A DNA stretch of 64,000 nucleotides from Geodermatophilus dictyosporus (GTDB taxonomy: Bacteria; Actinomycetota; Actinomycetes; Mycobacteriales; Geodermatophilaceae). Position numbers and translations under genes: made by a program. Below the pieces are notes generated by a model. The model did not search any database, had not been told where the DNA came from, and saw nothing but the letters and a program-made list of their open reading frames with translations. This document shows, in pieces, positions 52,590 through 64,000 of this stretch (the stretch's first letter is position 1; every line of letters begins with the position of its first letter). The DNA lies in assembly GCF_900115505.1 (NCBI RefSeq), contig NZ_FOWQ01000005.1:1-64000 (forward strand). Direction: 5' to 3'.

Positions 52590-54401
52590 TCAGCGCACGC
52601 CGGCGGTGGCCAGGTCGTAGCCGGCGTAGGGCTGCATGACCACGCCGTTGTGCAGCCGCTGGCCGGCCAGCAGCTGCACGCGCGCCTCCACCAGCGGCAC
52701 GTAGGCGTCCGTGGCCCGGGCGGCGGTGGCGAGCTCGCGCCAGCCCGACACGGCGGCGCCCGGGTCCGGGGCCGCGCGGGCGGCGTCGACCAGCCCCGAC
52801 AGCGCCGGGTCGGTGAGCCGGGCGTAGTTGGTGTTGCCGGGGTCGCTCACCGACCGGCCGTCGGCCAGCGGCACGAGGAACGAGCCCGGCGTCGGGAAGT
52901 CGGCCCGCCAGGTGACCAGCACGACCCCGTAGCCGTTGCGCGCCACGTTGTCCGGCGAGCCGACGTCGGTGGCGTAGAAGCCGGCCGCCGGCAGCGGGCG
53001 GACCTCCACGTCGATCCCGACGGCGCCGAGCTGGTCGGCGACCTCCTCGGCGACGTCGATGCTGGCCTGCGCGTCGGGGACGGCGAGCACCGTGCTGAAG
53101 CCGTCGGGCCGGCCGCAGGCGGCGAGCGCGGCGCGCGCGGCACCGGGGTCGGGACCGGGGTCGGGCTCCTCGGGCCCGCCGACCACCGCCCGCGGCCACA
53201 GCTGGGAGGTGCGCACGGCGTTGTCCGCCCCGCCGACCGTCTCCTGGACGGCGCCGCGGTCGACCGCCGCGGCCACCGCCGCCCGGCAGTTCGCGTCGTC
53301 CATCGGCGCCACGTCGGTGGGCAGCGCCAGCATCCGCACCGCGCCGCTGGTCACGTCGTCGACCCGGTCGGCCAGCGGCACCTCTCCCCCGCCGCCCTCG
53401 GCCAGCCGGGAGCTGGTGGCCGGGTGCACGCCGGTGCCGGAGACGTCGACGTCGGCCGACCCGGCGAGCAGCGCCTGGTCGCGCTCGAGCTGGGACAGCC
53501 CGGTGCGGACGACGACCCGGTCGGGCAGCGCGGTGCGCAGCACGTCGCTGGCGGGGTCCCACTGCGGGTTGCGGTCGAGCACGATGCCGGTCTCGGGGTC
53601 GACGGTGGTCACCGCGTAGGGGCCCGAGGAGACCGGGTCGCCGCCGTAGCCGGCGCCGGTGTCGTTCTCCACGGGCACCGGGCTGCTCGCGGGCAGCGCC
53701 AGCACGTGGGGGAAGTCCGGCTCGGCGTAGCGCAGCCGGAAGACGATGGTCAGGTCGTCGGGCGTCTGGACCGAGGCCAGCCCGAGCCGGGCAGGGTCCT
53801 CGTCCTGGTAGGGCCCGGCGTAGGGGTTCGCCGGGTCGTCGAGCAGGCCCACCACGTAGGTGGGGCCGCCGACGACGACGTCGGAGGCGAAGGAGCGCTC
53901 GATGCCGTACTTGACGTCGCGCGAGGTGATCGCCCGGCCGTTCTCGAAGCGGGCTCCCTCGCGGAGGGTGAACGTCCAGGTCAGCCCGCCGTCGTCCGTC
54001 GTGCCGGTGTCCGTGGCGAGGTCGGGGACCAGCTCGGCGGTGCTGCCCGGCTCGGAGGAGTAGGTGACCAGCGTGCGGGTGTAGAGCCGCATGAGGTTCC
54101 AGACGCCGGGCTGGTAGGAGACCTGGGGGTCGAGGCTGTCGACGTCGCCGGTGACCACGCGCAGCGTCCCGCCGGTGCGCTCCGAGGCCGCGCGCACGCC
54201 CTCGACGCCGGCGTCGGGACCGTCCCCGAGCACGGGCACGGCGGTGGCCGAGTCGCGCCCGCCGCCGCAGCTCACCGCCAGGACGACCACGAGGACGACG
54301 ACGACGGCCAGGCCGAGCACCCGGCCGGGGGCGCCGCGCAGCCACGCGGGCAGCCGGCGACCGGACCGCGAGCGGGTGGGTCCCTGCAGCGTGCTGTCCA
54401 C
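52590..54401 (-). CDS. Orphan peptide/nickel-type ABC substrate-binding lipoprotein
   Basis: A 603-residue SBP family 5 protein. A membrane-spanning signal (about 28-44) ends in V-S-C45, the lipobox. G-G-T-L-R-V-V-T near 77 opens the binding domain, with L-D-P-Q, the segment T-W-T-F-T-L-R-E-G-A-R-F-E-N-G and P-Y-A-G near the C-terminus, all typical of oligopeptide-binding proteins. No permease or ATPase gene is adjacent, so it must work with transporters encoded elsewhere or have another role. It sits between tpiA and secG, where most relatives have no such gene. Confidence 0.88.
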   Translation of the reverse strand: MDSTLQGPTRSRSGRRLPAWLRGAPGRVLGLAVVVVLVVVLAVSCGGGRDSATAVPVLGDGPDAGVEGVRAASERTGGTLRVVTGDVDSLDPQVSYQPGVWNLMRLYTRTLVTYSSEPGSTAELVPDLATDTGTTDDGGLTWTFTLREGARFENGRAITSRDVKYGIERSFASDVVVGGPTYVVGLLDDPANPYAGPYQDEDPARLGLASVQTPDDLTIVFRLRYAEPDFPHVLALPASSPVPVENDTGAGYGGDPVSSGPYAVTTVDPETGIVLDRNPQWDPASDVLRTALPDRVVVRTGLSQLERDQALLAGSADVDVSGTGVHPATSSRLAEGGGGEVPLADRVDDVTSGAVRMLALPTDVAPMDDANCRAAVAAAVDRGAVQETVGGADNAVRTSQLWPRAVVGGPEEPDPGPDPGAARAALAACGRPDGFSTVLAVPDAQASIDVAEEVADQLGAVGIDVEVRPLPAAGFYATDVGSPDNVARNGYGVVLVTWRADFPTPGSFLVPLADGRSVSDPGNTNYARLTDPALSGLVDAARAAPDPGAAVSGWRELATAARATDAYVPLVEARVQLLAGQRLHNGVVMQPYAGYDLATAGVR

Positions 54402-54431
54402 CCACCCGCCCCCACTGGGCCGCCGGGGCTG

Positions 54432-55259
54432 CTAGCTGCCCTCGGCGGCGATCCGACAGATCTGCGCGAACTCGTCGGCGTCCAGGCTCGCGCCACCGAC
54501 CAGTGCGCCGTCGACGTCCGGCCCGGCCAGGATCCCGGCCGTGTTCGCGGCCTTCACCGACCCGCCGTAGAGGATACGGACGATCCCTGCCGTCTCGGTG
54601 CCGAAACGCTCGGCGAGCCGTGACCGGAGGGCGCCGCACACCTCCTGTGCGTCGTCAGGGGTGGCGACCTCACCGGTGCCGATGGCCCAGACCGGCTCGT
54701 ACGCGATCACGATGCCGGTGCCCTCGCCCGGGCCGGTGAGCTGCTCGGCCGACAGGCCCTCGAGCGCGGCGTCGAGCTGGGCGGTGCAGTGCGGGACGTG
54801 CTCGCCGGCCCGGCGGACGTCGAGCCCCTCCCCCACGCAGAGGATCGGCACCAGGCCGTGCCGCAGGCTGCTGCGCACCTTGGCGGCCACGACCGCGTCG
54901 TCCTCGGCGTGCAGCGCGCGCCGCTCGGAGTGCCCGACGACGACGTAGCGGCAGGCCAGGGCGGCCAGCATGCCCCCGCTGACCTCGCCGGTGTAGGCGC
55001 CGGAGTCCTCCGCCGAGACGTCCTGCGCGCCGTAGCCGACGTCGAGGTCGTCGCCGGCCACCAGGGTCTGCACGCTGCGCAGCGCGGTGAACGGCGGGAG
55101 GACGACGACCTCGGCGGCCTCCAGCTCGTGCTCCTTCAGGCTGAAGACCAGCTTCTGCACCAGGCCGATGGCCTCCAGGTGCGTCAGGTGCATCTTCCAG
55201 TTGCCCGCGATGAGCGGGCGCCGGCCCTCGCGCCGGACCGGCGGCTTGCTGCGTGCCAT
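54432..55259 (-). CDS. tpiA: Triosephosphate isomerase
   Basis: A 275-residue TIM barrel. G-N-W-K-M (19-23), the catalytic His110 in V-G-H-S-E-R-R, the catalytic Glu in [11 protein letters not shown] and the phosphate loop Y-G-G-S-V. ATG with GAGGAGGCG that overlaps the pgk stop region. Third gene of gap-pgk-tpiA. Confidence 0.96.
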   Translation of the reverse strand: MARSKPPVRREGRRPLIAGNWKMHLTHLEAIGLVQKLVFSLKEHELEAAEVVVLPPFTALRSVQTLVAGDDLDVGYGAQDVSAEDSGAYTGEVSGGMLAALACRYVVVGHSERRALHAEDDAVVAAKVRSSLRHGLVPILCVGEGLDVRRAGEHVPHCTAQLDAALEGLSAEQLTGPGEGTGIVIAYEPVWAIGTGEVATPDDAQEVCGALRSRLAERFGTETAGIVRILYGGSVKAANTAGILAGPDVDGALVGGASLDADEFAQICRIAAEGS

Positions 55260-55269
55260 CTGCGCCTCC

Positions 55270-56463
55270 TCAGTCGGCGAGCACCGCGAGGCCCGGGAGC
55301 TCCCGGCCCTCGAGGTACTCCAGCGACGCGCCGCCGCCGGTGCTGATGTGCCCGTAGGCCGCCTCGTCCAGGCCGAGCACGCGGACAGCGGCCGCGGAGT
55401 CGCCGCCGCCGACGACCGACAGCCCGTCGACGGCGGCCACGGCCCGGGCCACGCCCCGGGTGCCGGCCTGGAACGGCGCGAGCTCGAAGACGCCCATCGG
55501 GCCGTTCCAGAACACCGTGCGGGCGCCGGCCAGCTCGCGACCGAAGGCCTCCACCGTGCGCGGGCCGACGTCGAGGCCCATCTGCCCGTCGGGTATCTCC
55601 TCGACCGGGACGACGCCGGTCTCGGCGTCGGCGCTGAACTCCGGCGCGACGACGACGTCGACCGGCAGCACGATCCGCTCGCCGGCCTCGGCGAGCAGCC
55701 GGCGGCAGGTGTCCACCTGGTCGGCCTCGAGCAGCGACCTCCCGACGCCGAGGCCCTGGGCGGCCAGGAAGGTGAAGCACATGCCGCCGCCGACGAGCAG
55801 CCGGTCGACCTTGGGCAGCAGCGCCTCGATGACGGCGAGCTTGTCGCTGACCTTCGAGCCGCCCAGCACCACCACGTAGGGCCGCTCGGGGTCGGTCGTC
55901 AGCCGGGTCAGCACGTCGAGCTCGGCGGCCACCAGCCGCCCCGCCACGTGCGGCAGCCGCTGCGCGACGTCGTAGACCGACGCGTGCTTGCGGTGCACCG
56001 CACCGAAGGCGTCGTCGACGTAGACGTCGGCCAGCGCGGCCAGCCGGTCGGCCAGCCCGCCGCGCTCGGTGTCGTCCTTGCTGGTCTCGGCCGCCTCGAA
56101 GCGCACGTTCTCCAGCAGCAGCAGGTCGCCGTCGCCGAGGGCGTCGGCCTTCGCGCGGGCGTCGTCGCCGGCGACGTCGGCGGCCAGCGGCACCCCGGTG
56201 CCGAGCAGCTCACCGAGCCGCCCGGCCACCGGGGCCAGCGAGTACTGCGGGTCGGGCGCGCCCTTGGGCCGGCCCAGGTGCGCGGCCACGACGACGCGGG
56301 CGCCGGCGTCGCGCAGTGCCTGCAGCGTCGGGAGGCTGGCCCGGATGCGGCCGTCGTCGGTGATGGCTCGGGTCTGCTTGTCGAGGGGGACGTTCAGGTC
56401 GGTGCGCACCAGCACGCGCCGGCCCGACACCCCCTCGGCGAGCAGGTCGTCGAGGGAGCGCAT
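55270..56463 (-). CDS. pgk: Phosphoglycerate kinase
   Basis: A 397-residue glycolytic kinase. R-T-D-L-N-V-P-L near 21-28, H-L-G-R-P-K-G near 63 and V-G-G-G-D-S-A-A near 356 are present. Start is four bases from the gap stop, so they form one operon. Confidence 0.96.
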   Translation of the reverse strand: MRSLDDLLAEGVSGRRVLVRTDLNVPLDKQTRAITDDGRIRASLPTLQALRDAGARVVVAAHLGRPKGAPDPQYSLAPVAGRLGELLGTGVPLAADVAGDDARAKADALGDGDLLLLENVRFEAAETSKDDTERGGLADRLAALADVYVDDAFGAVHRKHASVYDVAQRLPHVAGRLVAAELDVLTRLTTDPERPYVVVLGGSKVSDKLAVIEALLPKVDRLLVGGGMCFTFLAAQGLGVGRSLLEADQVDTCRRLLAEAGERIVLPVDVVVAPEFSADAETGVVPVEEIPDGQMGLDVGPRTVEAFGRELAGARTVFWNGPMGVFELAPFQAGTRGVARAVAAVDGLSVVGGGDSAAAVRVLGLDEAAYGHISTGGGASLEYLEGRELPGLAVLAD

Positions 56464-56467
56464 CGGG

Positions 56468-58621
<2,154 letters not shown>

Positions 58622-59626
58622 TCACCTCTCCCCCTCGTACCGTCCGGGCACCTCGGTCCCGCTCCGGACCCCTCCCCGTTCCCGCAGCCCGGCCACCGGT
58701 GCCATCGCGGCTGCCAGCCGCGCGGGGTCGTGGCGCGGCTGGCCGTCGAGCTCGGCGACCGGAGCCAGCACGAGCTCGGCGCCGCACTCACGCACTGCAG
58801 ACAGCAGACCACAGCGGTCAACCACCGATTCAGCGTCGGCGATCACCGTGTGCAGCGCCACACCGTCCAGGTGGGCCTGCAGCACGCGCAGGTGCTCCTC
58901 CGGCGAGAAGCCGTCGGTCTCCCCCGGCTGCGGTTCCAGGTTGAGCACCACCACGACCCGGGCCGGCGTCTCGGCCAGCGCCCGGCGCAGCCGCGGCACC
59001 AGGAGGTGCGGCAGCACGGAGGTGTACCAGGACCCCGGGCCCAGCGACACCACGTCGGCGGCGGCGATGGCGGCGAGCACGTCGGGGTGCACGGGCGGGT
59101 CGGCGGGTGAGACGAGGATCTCGCGCACCCGGCCGGGCGTGGAGGCGATGGCCACCTGCCCCCGGATGGTGCGGGTGCGCGCCGGGTCGTCGGGGTCGGC
59201 GGTCTCCACCCGCGCGACGAGGTCCAGCGGCACGTCGGCCATCGGCAGCACCCGCCCGCACGCGCCGACCATCCCCGCGACGGCGTCCAGGGCGCGGACG
59301 GTGTCCCCGCCGTGCAGCTCCACCAGACCGGTGAGCAGCAGGTTGCCCACCGGGTGCCCGGCGAGCACGCCGGTCCCCCCGAGCCGGTGCTGCAGCAGCC
59401 GGGCCATCTCCTGGCGGGCGGGCTCCTCCCCCGCCAGCGCGGCCAGCGCCATCCGCAGGTCGCCGGGCGGGAGCACCGGCATCTCGCGGCGGATCCGTCC
59501 CGACGAGCCGCCGTCGTCGGCGACGGTGACGACGGCGGTCAGCTCGGTCGTGAGCCGGCGCCAGGCCGCCAGCGCCGCGGCCAGGCCGTGGCCGCCACCG
59601 AAGGCGACCACCCGGGGCCCGCCCAC
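58622..59626 (-). CDS. yvcK: YvcK/CofD-like gluconeogenesis factor
   Basis: A 334-residue protein with the G-G-G-H-G-L nucleotide loop at 10-15, [11 protein letters not shown] near 36-46 and P-G-D-L-R near 55. YvcK/GlmR proteins bind UDP-GlcNAc and steer carbon to the cell wall. The GTG start shares one base with the rapZ stop (TAGTG). Member of uvrC-rapZ-yvcK-whiA. Confidence 0.94.
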   Translation of the reverse strand: MGGPRVVAFGGGHGLAAALAAWRRLTTELTAVVTVADDGGSSGRIRREMPVLPPGDLRMALAALAGEEPARQEMARLLQHRLGGTGVLAGHPVGNLLLTGLVELHGGDTVRALDAVAGMVGACGRVLPMADVPLDLVARVETADPDDPARTRTIRGQVAIASTPGRVREILVSPADPPVHPDVLAAIAAADVVSLGPGSWYTSVLPHLLVPRLRRALAETPARVVVVLNLEPQPGETDGFSPEEHLRVLQAHLDGVALHTVIADAESVVDRCGLLSAVRECGAELVLAPVAELDGQPRHDPARLAAAMAPVAGLRERGGVRSGTEVPGRYEGER

Positions 59627-60609
59627 TACTCCCGCCCCAGGTCGCGGTGGCGCGCGACCGCGTCGATGCCCTCGGCCCGCAGCCTCCGGGCGAACTCCTC
59701 GGCGATGGCGACGCTGCGGTGCTTGCCGCCGGTGCAGCCCACCGCGAGCGTCAGGTAGCGCTTGCCCTCGCGCCGGTAGCCGGGCACCAGCAGGCGCAGC
59801 ACGTCGGTGTAGCGGTCGAGGAACGGGCCGGCGTCCTCCTGCCCGAGGACGTAGTCGCGGACGTCGGGGTCCTGCCCGGTGTGCGGCCGCAGCTCGGGCA
59901 GCCAGTGCGGGTTGGGCAGGAACCGGGCGTCGACGACGAGGTCGGCGTCCAGGGGCAGGCCGTACTTGAAGCCGAAGCTGAGCACGGTCGCCGTCAGCGG
60001 CGGGGTGCGGCCCTCGCGGGCGAAGGCGTTCTCCAGCGTGGCGCGGAGCTGGTGCACGTTCGTGTCGCTGGTGTCCACCCACAGGTCGGCCTCACCGGCG
60101 ATGCCGGTGAGCAGCTCGCGCTCGGCGGTGATCCCGTCGATGAGCCGGCCGCTCCCCTGCAGCGGGTGCTCGCGCCGGTTGGACTCGTAGCGGCGCACCA
60201 GCACCTCGTCGCGGGCGTGGACGTAGACGACGCGCGGGCGGTGGCCGGCGCCGCGCAGCACCCGGATGGCCTCCTGCAGGTCGCTGGAGAAGGCCCGGCT
60301 GCGGACGTCGACGACGGCGGCGAACCGGCGGACGTCGCCGCGCGCCCCGAGCTCGACCATCGGCAGCAGGAGCGCCGGCGGCAGGTTGTCGACGACGTAC
60401 CAGCCGAGGTCCTCCATCACCCGCCCGGCGCTGTTCTTCCCCGCTCCGGACAGCCCGGTGACCACGACGACCTCGACCGGCGGGGTCTCGGTGCTCGCGG
60501 GGTCCAGCCCGGCGGGCACGCCCGACTGGGGCCCGGCGACACCGTCACCCGGGGACGCGGCGGGACCGCCGGCCGCGGTCTCCGCGCCCGACCCGGTGGG
60601 GGCGGTCAC
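59626..60609 (-). CDS. rapZ: RapZ (YvcJ) nucleotide-binding adaptor
   Basis: A 327-residue P-loop protein. After a ~40-residue Ala/Gly/Pro tail comes [11 protein letters not shown] at 49-59: the Walker A Ser/Thr is replaced by Asn59, followed by Ser60. [11 protein letters not shown] near 66 and the C-terminal [10 protein letters not shown] domain are standard. In E. coli RapZ controls GlmZ sRNA; in actinobacteria its role is open. Overlaps uvrC by four bases. Confidence 0.93.
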   Translation of the reverse strand: MTAPTGSGAETAAGGPAASPGDGVAGPQSGVPAGLDPASTETPPVEVVVVTGLSGAGKNSAGRVMEDLGWYVVDNLPPALLLPMVELGARGDVRRFAAVVDVRSRAFSSDLQEAIRVLRGAGHRPRVVYVHARDEVLVRRYESNRREHPLQGSGRLIDGITAERELLTGIAGEADLWVDTSDTNVHQLRATLENAFAREGRTPPLTATVLSFGFKYGLPLDADLVVDARFLPNPHWLPELRPHTGQDPDVRDYVLGQEDAGPFLDRYTDVLRLLVPGYRREGKRYLTLAVGCTGGKHRSVAIAEEFARRLRAEGIDAVARHRDLGRE

Positions 60610-62708
60610 GAGGCGACCCGGCCGACCTCGGCGGTGTCCCCGGCGCCGGGGCGCGGGGTGCCCCGCTCCGCCGGCCCGGCGGGCGCCGTGGTGCTCTCGA
60701 CGACGGTCTCCTCGACGACGGGCTCCTCGACGACGGCGTCCTCGACGACGGCGTCCTCGGCGACGGCGTCCCCGGCGGCCGGCCCGGCGGCGTCGGCCGC
60801 GGGCTCGGCGACGGCCGCCAGCACCGCCTCCGCCGTCCGCCGGCCGATGCCGGGCACGGCCACCAGCTCGTCGACCGTGGCCGCGCGCAGCCGCTTGAGC
60901 GACCCGAACTGCTTCATCAGCGCCTTCCGCCGCGTCTCCCCGAGACCGGGGACGTCGTCCAACAGGGAGACCAGCATGCTGACCGACCGCTTCTGCCGGT
61001 GGTAGGTGATGGCGAACCGGTGGGCCTCGTCCCGCACCCGCTGCAGCAGGTACAGCGCCTCGGAGGTGCGCGGCAGCACCACCGGGTCGGACTCCCCGGG
61101 CAGCCACACCTCCTCCATCCGCTTGGCCAGCCCGCACACGGCGACGTCGACGATGCCCAGCTCGTCGAGCGAGCGGGCCGCGGCCGCCACCTGCGGGGCG
61201 CCGCCGTCGACGACGAGCAGGTTCGGCGGGTAGGCGAACCGGCGGGGCCGGCCCTCCTCCGCGGCGACGCCCTGCTCGTCGCGCCGGTCGGCCTCCTCCT
61301 TGAGGTGGCGGGCGAACCGGCGGCGGACCACCTCGGCCATCGCCGCGGTGTCGTCGGTGCCGTGCTGGACGGAGAACCGGCGGTAGTCGGACTTCTTGGC
61401 CAGGCCGTCCTCGAACACCACCATCGAGGCGACCACGTTGGTCTGCTGCACGTGCGAGACGTCGATGCACTCGATGCGCAGCGGCGCCTCCGGCAGCTCG
61501 AGGGCCTCCTGCAGCTCCGAGAGCGCCAGCGACCGCGCCGTCAGGTCGCTGGAGCGCTTGACGCGGTGCCGGGCGAACGCCTCCTTGGCGTTGCGCTCGA
61601 CGGTCTCCATGAGGCTGCGCTTGTCGCCGCGCTGGGGCACCCGCAGCGACACCCGGGAGCCGCGCAGCTCCGAGAGCAGGTCCTCGTAGACGTCGGCGTC
61701 GTCGGGCAGCTCGGGGACCAGCACCTCCTTGGGCACCGCCTCCCCCGCCTCACCGACGCCGGTGGCCTCGTCGACGCCGCCGTACACCTGCAGGAGGAAC
61801 TGCTCCACCAGCTCGCCGGTGGTGACCTCCTCGACCTTGTCGATGATCCAGCCGCGCTGCCCGCGCACCCGGCCGCCGCGGACGTGGAACACCTGGACGG
61901 CGGCCTCGAGCTCGTCCTGGGCGAAGGCGACGACGTCGGCGTCGGTGCCGTCGCCGAGCACCACCGCCTGCTTCTCCATCGCCCGCTTGAGCGCGCCGAG
62001 GTCGTCGCGCAGCCGGGCGGCCCTCTCGTACTCCATGGCCTCGGCGGCCTCGGCCATCTCCCGCTCGAGGCGCCGGACCATGAGGTCGGTGCGGCCGGCC
62101 ATGAAGTCGCAGAAGTCGTCGACGATCGCGCGGTGCTCCTCGGCGCTGACCCGGCCCACGCAGGGGGCGGCGCACTTGCCGATGTAGCCGAGCAGGCACG
62201 GCCGGCCGATCTGCCCGGCGCGCTTGAAGACGCCGGTGGAGCAGGTGCGGGCGGGGAAGACGCGGGTGAGCGTGTCGAGCGTCTCGCGGATGGCCCAGGC
62301 GTGCGCGTAGGGGCCGAAGTAGCGGACGCCCTTCTTCTTCGGCCCCCGCATCACCTGCAGCCGCGGGTACTCCTCGTTGAGCGTCACGGCGAGGCTCGGG
62401 TAGCTCTTGTCGTCGCGGTAGCGGACGTTGAACCGCGGGTCGAACTCCTTGATCCAGTTGTACTCGAGCTGGAGCGCCTCGACCTCGGTGCCGACGACGG
62501 TCCACTCGACGCCGGCCGCCGTCGTCACCATCTGGCGGGTGCGCGGGTGCAGGCCGGCGACGTCGGCGAAGTAGCTGTTCAGCCGCTGCCGGAGGCTCTT
62601 GGCCTTGCCGACGTAGATGACCCGGCCGTTGGGGTCGCGGAACTTGTAGACCCCGGGCGACTCCGGGATGCTGCCGACCGCGGGGCGGTACGTCGACGGG
62701 TCGGGCAT
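60606..62708 (-). CDS. uvrC: Excinuclease ABC subunit C
   Basis: A 700-residue nucleotide-excision-repair nuclease. GIY-YIG domain at the start (G-V-Y-K-F and [10 protein letters not shown]), the UVR segment near 205-240, the RNase-H-like C-terminal nuclease (E-C-I-D-V-S-H) and two helix-hairpin-helix motifs (V-P-G-I-G-R-R-T). A ~75-residue acidic tail with V-V-E-[DE]-[APT] repeats extends the usual length. The ATG at 62708 with GGGAG is preferred over a longer reading. Confidence 0.96.
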   Translation of the reverse strand: MPDPSTYRPAVGSIPESPGVYKFRDPNGRVIYVGKAKSLRQRLNSYFADVAGLHPRTRQMVTTAAGVEWTVVGTEVEALQLEYNWIKEFDPRFNVRYRDDKSYPSLAVTLNEEYPRLQVMRGPKKKGVRYFGPYAHAWAIRETLDTLTRVFPARTCSTGVFKRAGQIGRPCLLGYIGKCAAPCVGRVSAEEHRAIVDDFCDFMAGRTDLMVRRLEREMAEAAEAMEYERAARLRDDLGALKRAMEKQAVVLGDGTDADVVAFAQDELEAAVQVFHVRGGRVRGQRGWIIDKVEEVTTGELVEQFLLQVYGGVDEATGVGEAGEAVPKEVLVPELPDDADVYEDLLSELRGSRVSLRVPQRGDKRSLMETVERNAKEAFARHRVKRSSDLTARSLALSELQEALELPEAPLRIECIDVSHVQQTNVVASMVVFEDGLAKKSDYRRFSVQHGTDDTAAMAEVVRRRFARHLKEEADRRDEQGVAAEEGRPRRFAYPPNLLVVDGGAPQVAAAARSLDELGIVDVAVCGLAKRMEEVWLPGESDPVVLPRTSEALYLLQRVRDEAHRFAITYHRQKRSVSMLVSLLDDVPGLGETRRKALMKQFGSLKRLRAATVDELVAVPGIGRRTAEAVLAAVAEPAADAAGPAAGDAVAEDAVVEDAVVEEPVVEETVVESTTAPAGPAERGTPRPGAGDTAEVGRVAS
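60696..60770. repeat. 15-bp tandem repeat in the uvrC tail (five units)
   Basis: CTCGACGACGGNNTC repeated five times with small changes, encoding V-V-E-D-A-type pentads on the minus strand. Confidence 0.9.
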
Positions 62709-62766
62709 GGCTCCCAGGTTAGGTCGGGCGGACGACACCGGTGTGGTTCGCCCCCCGCGGCGCCGC

Positions 62767-63678
62767 TCACGCGGACAGCCGGCCCTCCAGCCAGGCCACC
62801 AGATCGGCGGTCACCTCGTCGCGGTTGGTCTCGTTGAACACCTCGTGCCGGGCATCGGGGTACACGTGCAGCTCCACCGGCAGGCCCCGGTCGCGCAGCA
62901 GGTCGGCCAGCGCGGTCACGTGCTCGGCCTCCTCACCACCGACCGGGTCGCGGGAGCCGCAGAGCACCAGCACGGGCAGGCCGGCGGGCAACCGGTCCAG
63001 GCTCCCCGGCGAGGCCGACCGGGCGACGAGGGCGAACATGCCGGCGCCGTAGCCGTACGTGGGCGGGACGTCGTCGCCGCAGAGCGGGTCGGCGAGGTAG
63101 GCGTCGACCTCCGCCGGGTCGCGGGACAGCCAGTCGTAGGGGGTGCGCGCGGGCTCGAACGGCGCGTTGAACGCCCCGAGCACCGCCATCGCCTCCTCCC
63201 CCGACCCCGCGGCGACGGCGGCCTCCAGGTCGGGCACGGCCGCGGCGAGGCCCGGCGCGGTGCCCAGCGGCCCGGACAGCACGAGGCCGGCCAGTCCGGC
63301 GCCGTCCCGGGCCGCGGAGGCGAGCGCGACCGCCGAGCCGAGCGAGTGGCCGAGCAGGAACCGCGGGACGCCGGGGTGGTCGGCGGCCAGCCGCTCGCCC
63401 AGGTCGCGGACGTCGTCGAGGACGGCGTCGCTGCCAGCCCCGTCCCCGAACCGGCCGGGCCCCGTCGACTCGGCGGTGCGCCCGTGCCCGCGCTGGTCGA
63501 GCGCGCCGACGGCGATCCCGCGGGCGGTCAGCGCGGCGGCCAGCCGGCCGTAGCGGCCGGCGTGCTCCGACAGCCCGTGCACCACCTGCAGGACGGCCCG
63601 TACCTCGCCGTCGGGCGTCCAGCGGCGCTCGGCGAGCCGGGCGCCGTCGACAGCGGTGGTGGAGGTGGGGTCGGTCAT
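62767..63678 (-). CDS. Alpha/beta hydrolase, monoacylglycerol lipase-like
   Basis: A 303-residue serine hydrolase. H-G-L-S-E-H near 34-39 forms the oxyanion-hole strand, the nucleophile is Ser112 in G-H-S-L-G, the acid lies in G-S-R-D-P-V and the His in D-A-R-H-E-V-F-N-E. This is the pattern of lysophospholipase/monoglyceride lipases (MglL/PldB type). Cytoplasmic, with no signal. It stands 58 bases upstream of uvrC on the same strand. Confidence 0.9.
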   Translation of the reverse strand: MTDPTSTTAVDGARLAERRWTPDGEVRAVLQVVHGLSEHAGRYGRLAAALTARGIAVGALDQRGHGRTAESTGPGRFGDGAGSDAVLDDVRDLGERLAADHPGVPRFLLGHSLGSAVALASAARDGAGLAGLVLSGPLGTAPGLAAAVPDLEAAVAAGSGEEAMAVLGAFNAPFEPARTPYDWLSRDPAEVDAYLADPLCGDDVPPTYGYGAGMFALVARSASPGSLDRLPAGLPVLVLCGSRDPVGGEEAEHVTALADLLRDRGLPVELHVYPDARHEVFNETNRDEVTADLVAWLEGRLSA

Positions 63679-63718
63679 GGGGCTGGCCTCCTCGGACGTC
63701 GTCGTCGGAGGTCACCCT

Positions 63719-63745
63719 GCCGTGCGGCGGGGCCGGCCGCACGGC
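63719..63745 (-). terminator. Hairpin terminator of the last gene
   Basis: Ten-base perfect stem GCCGTGCGGC / GCCGCACGGC with a seven-base loop, just past the stop at 63753. Confidence 0.6.
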
Positions 63746-63752
63746 CGGCCGG

Positions 63753-64000
63753 TCAGCCGGCGGGACGGGACCGGTGCACCCCGGTCGGGCCGGGGAGGTG
63801 CACCGCGGCGACGGCGCGCTGCCCCAGACGGACACCGCGCGCGCCGAGCGCGAGCGCCGCGACCGCACCCACGCCCCCGGCCAGGAACGCCACGGCACCC
63901 GGGACGGCGTCGCCGGTGACGGCGAGCACCGAGACGGTCACCAGGGCGAGCAGCACGAGGGTCGACCGGACGCCGCCGCCGGAGGGCGGCTTGCCGCAGT
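63753..64000 (-). CDS. Small membrane protein, 5' end missing
   Basis: The reading frame is open to the window edge, so the start is not seen; a GTG at 63956 would give 67 residues. Two membrane helices (L-V-L-L-A-L-V-T-V-S-V-L-A-V and A-V-A-F-L-A-G-G-V-G-A-V-A-A-L) and an Arg-rich end are visible. No family is recognised. Confidence 0.55.
   Translation of the reverse strand, partial: CGKPPSGGGVRSTLVLLALVTVSVLAVTGDAVPGAVAFLAGGVGAVAALALGARGVRLGQRAVAAVHLPGPTGVHRSRPAG

Overview
The window is a stretch of very high-GC chromosome with GTG starts, four-base GTGA/ATGA gene overlaps and dense packing. The gene content is actinobacterial: RbpA, WhiA, OpcA, an ArsR-type SufR, a Pkn-type Ser/Thr kinase, a DUF222-type HNH endonuclease tail, and the uvrC-rapZ-yvcK-whiA-gap-pgk-tpiA-secG chain. 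A member of the Geodermatophilaceae (Blastococcus/Geodermatophilus/Modestobacter type) is my best guess. That is inference from gene content and style, not from a search. I see no rRNA, tRNA, CRISPR array, insertion sequence, integrase or replication origin.

Layout. 1-2.5 kb: tail of an HNH protein, then a lipoprotein translationally coupled to a membrane family-2 glycosyltransferase. 2.5-8.5 kb (minus): a DinB-like protein, a MoxR/DUF58/VWA operon, and a secreted NlpC/P60 peptidase with a structured leader. 8.7-13.8 kb (minus): acyl-CoA synthetase, a coupled trio (sirtuin, small protein, membrane protein) and a Ser/Thr kinase. 14-18.3 kb (plus): aconitase, an atypical short-chain dehydrogenase and a CbiX-like chelatase. 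18.4-23.9 kb (minus): SnoaL-like protein, ABC exporter, HTH/enoyl-CoA hydratase pair and an ABC-F ATPase. 24-28.1 kb (plus): two paralogous polytopic membrane proteins of unknown family, the second broken by a one-base frameshift. 28.1-29.3 kb: a site-2 protease.

29.5-36.4 kb is a complete SUF iron-sulfur operon on the minus strand (sufR-sufB-sufD-Rieske-sufC-sufS-sufU-sufT), nearly all overlapping, with an ACAC-N4-GTGT operator candidate at its head. It is followed by a ClpC-type unfoldase, an orphan pair coding for a small secreted protein and a soluble protein behind a chain of hairpins, and heme A/heme O synthases. 43-51.7 kb (plus) is the pentose phosphate cluster tkt-tal-pgi-zwf-opcA-pgl. 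51.8-62.7 kb (minus) holds rbpA, secG, an orphan peptide/nickel-type binding lipoprotein, lower glycolysis (gap-pgk-tpiA) and whiA-yvcK-rapZ-uvrC. The window ends with a lysophospholipase-like hydrolase and a truncated membrane protein.

The most interesting items are: a dispersed 3'-end hairpin family with conserved loop and variable stems (four copies, three abutting a stop codon); the frameshifted membrane paralogue; the hairpin-rich leader of the orphan secreted-protein pair; the SufR operator candidate; and small catalytic-motif departures in RapZ and the SDR protein.
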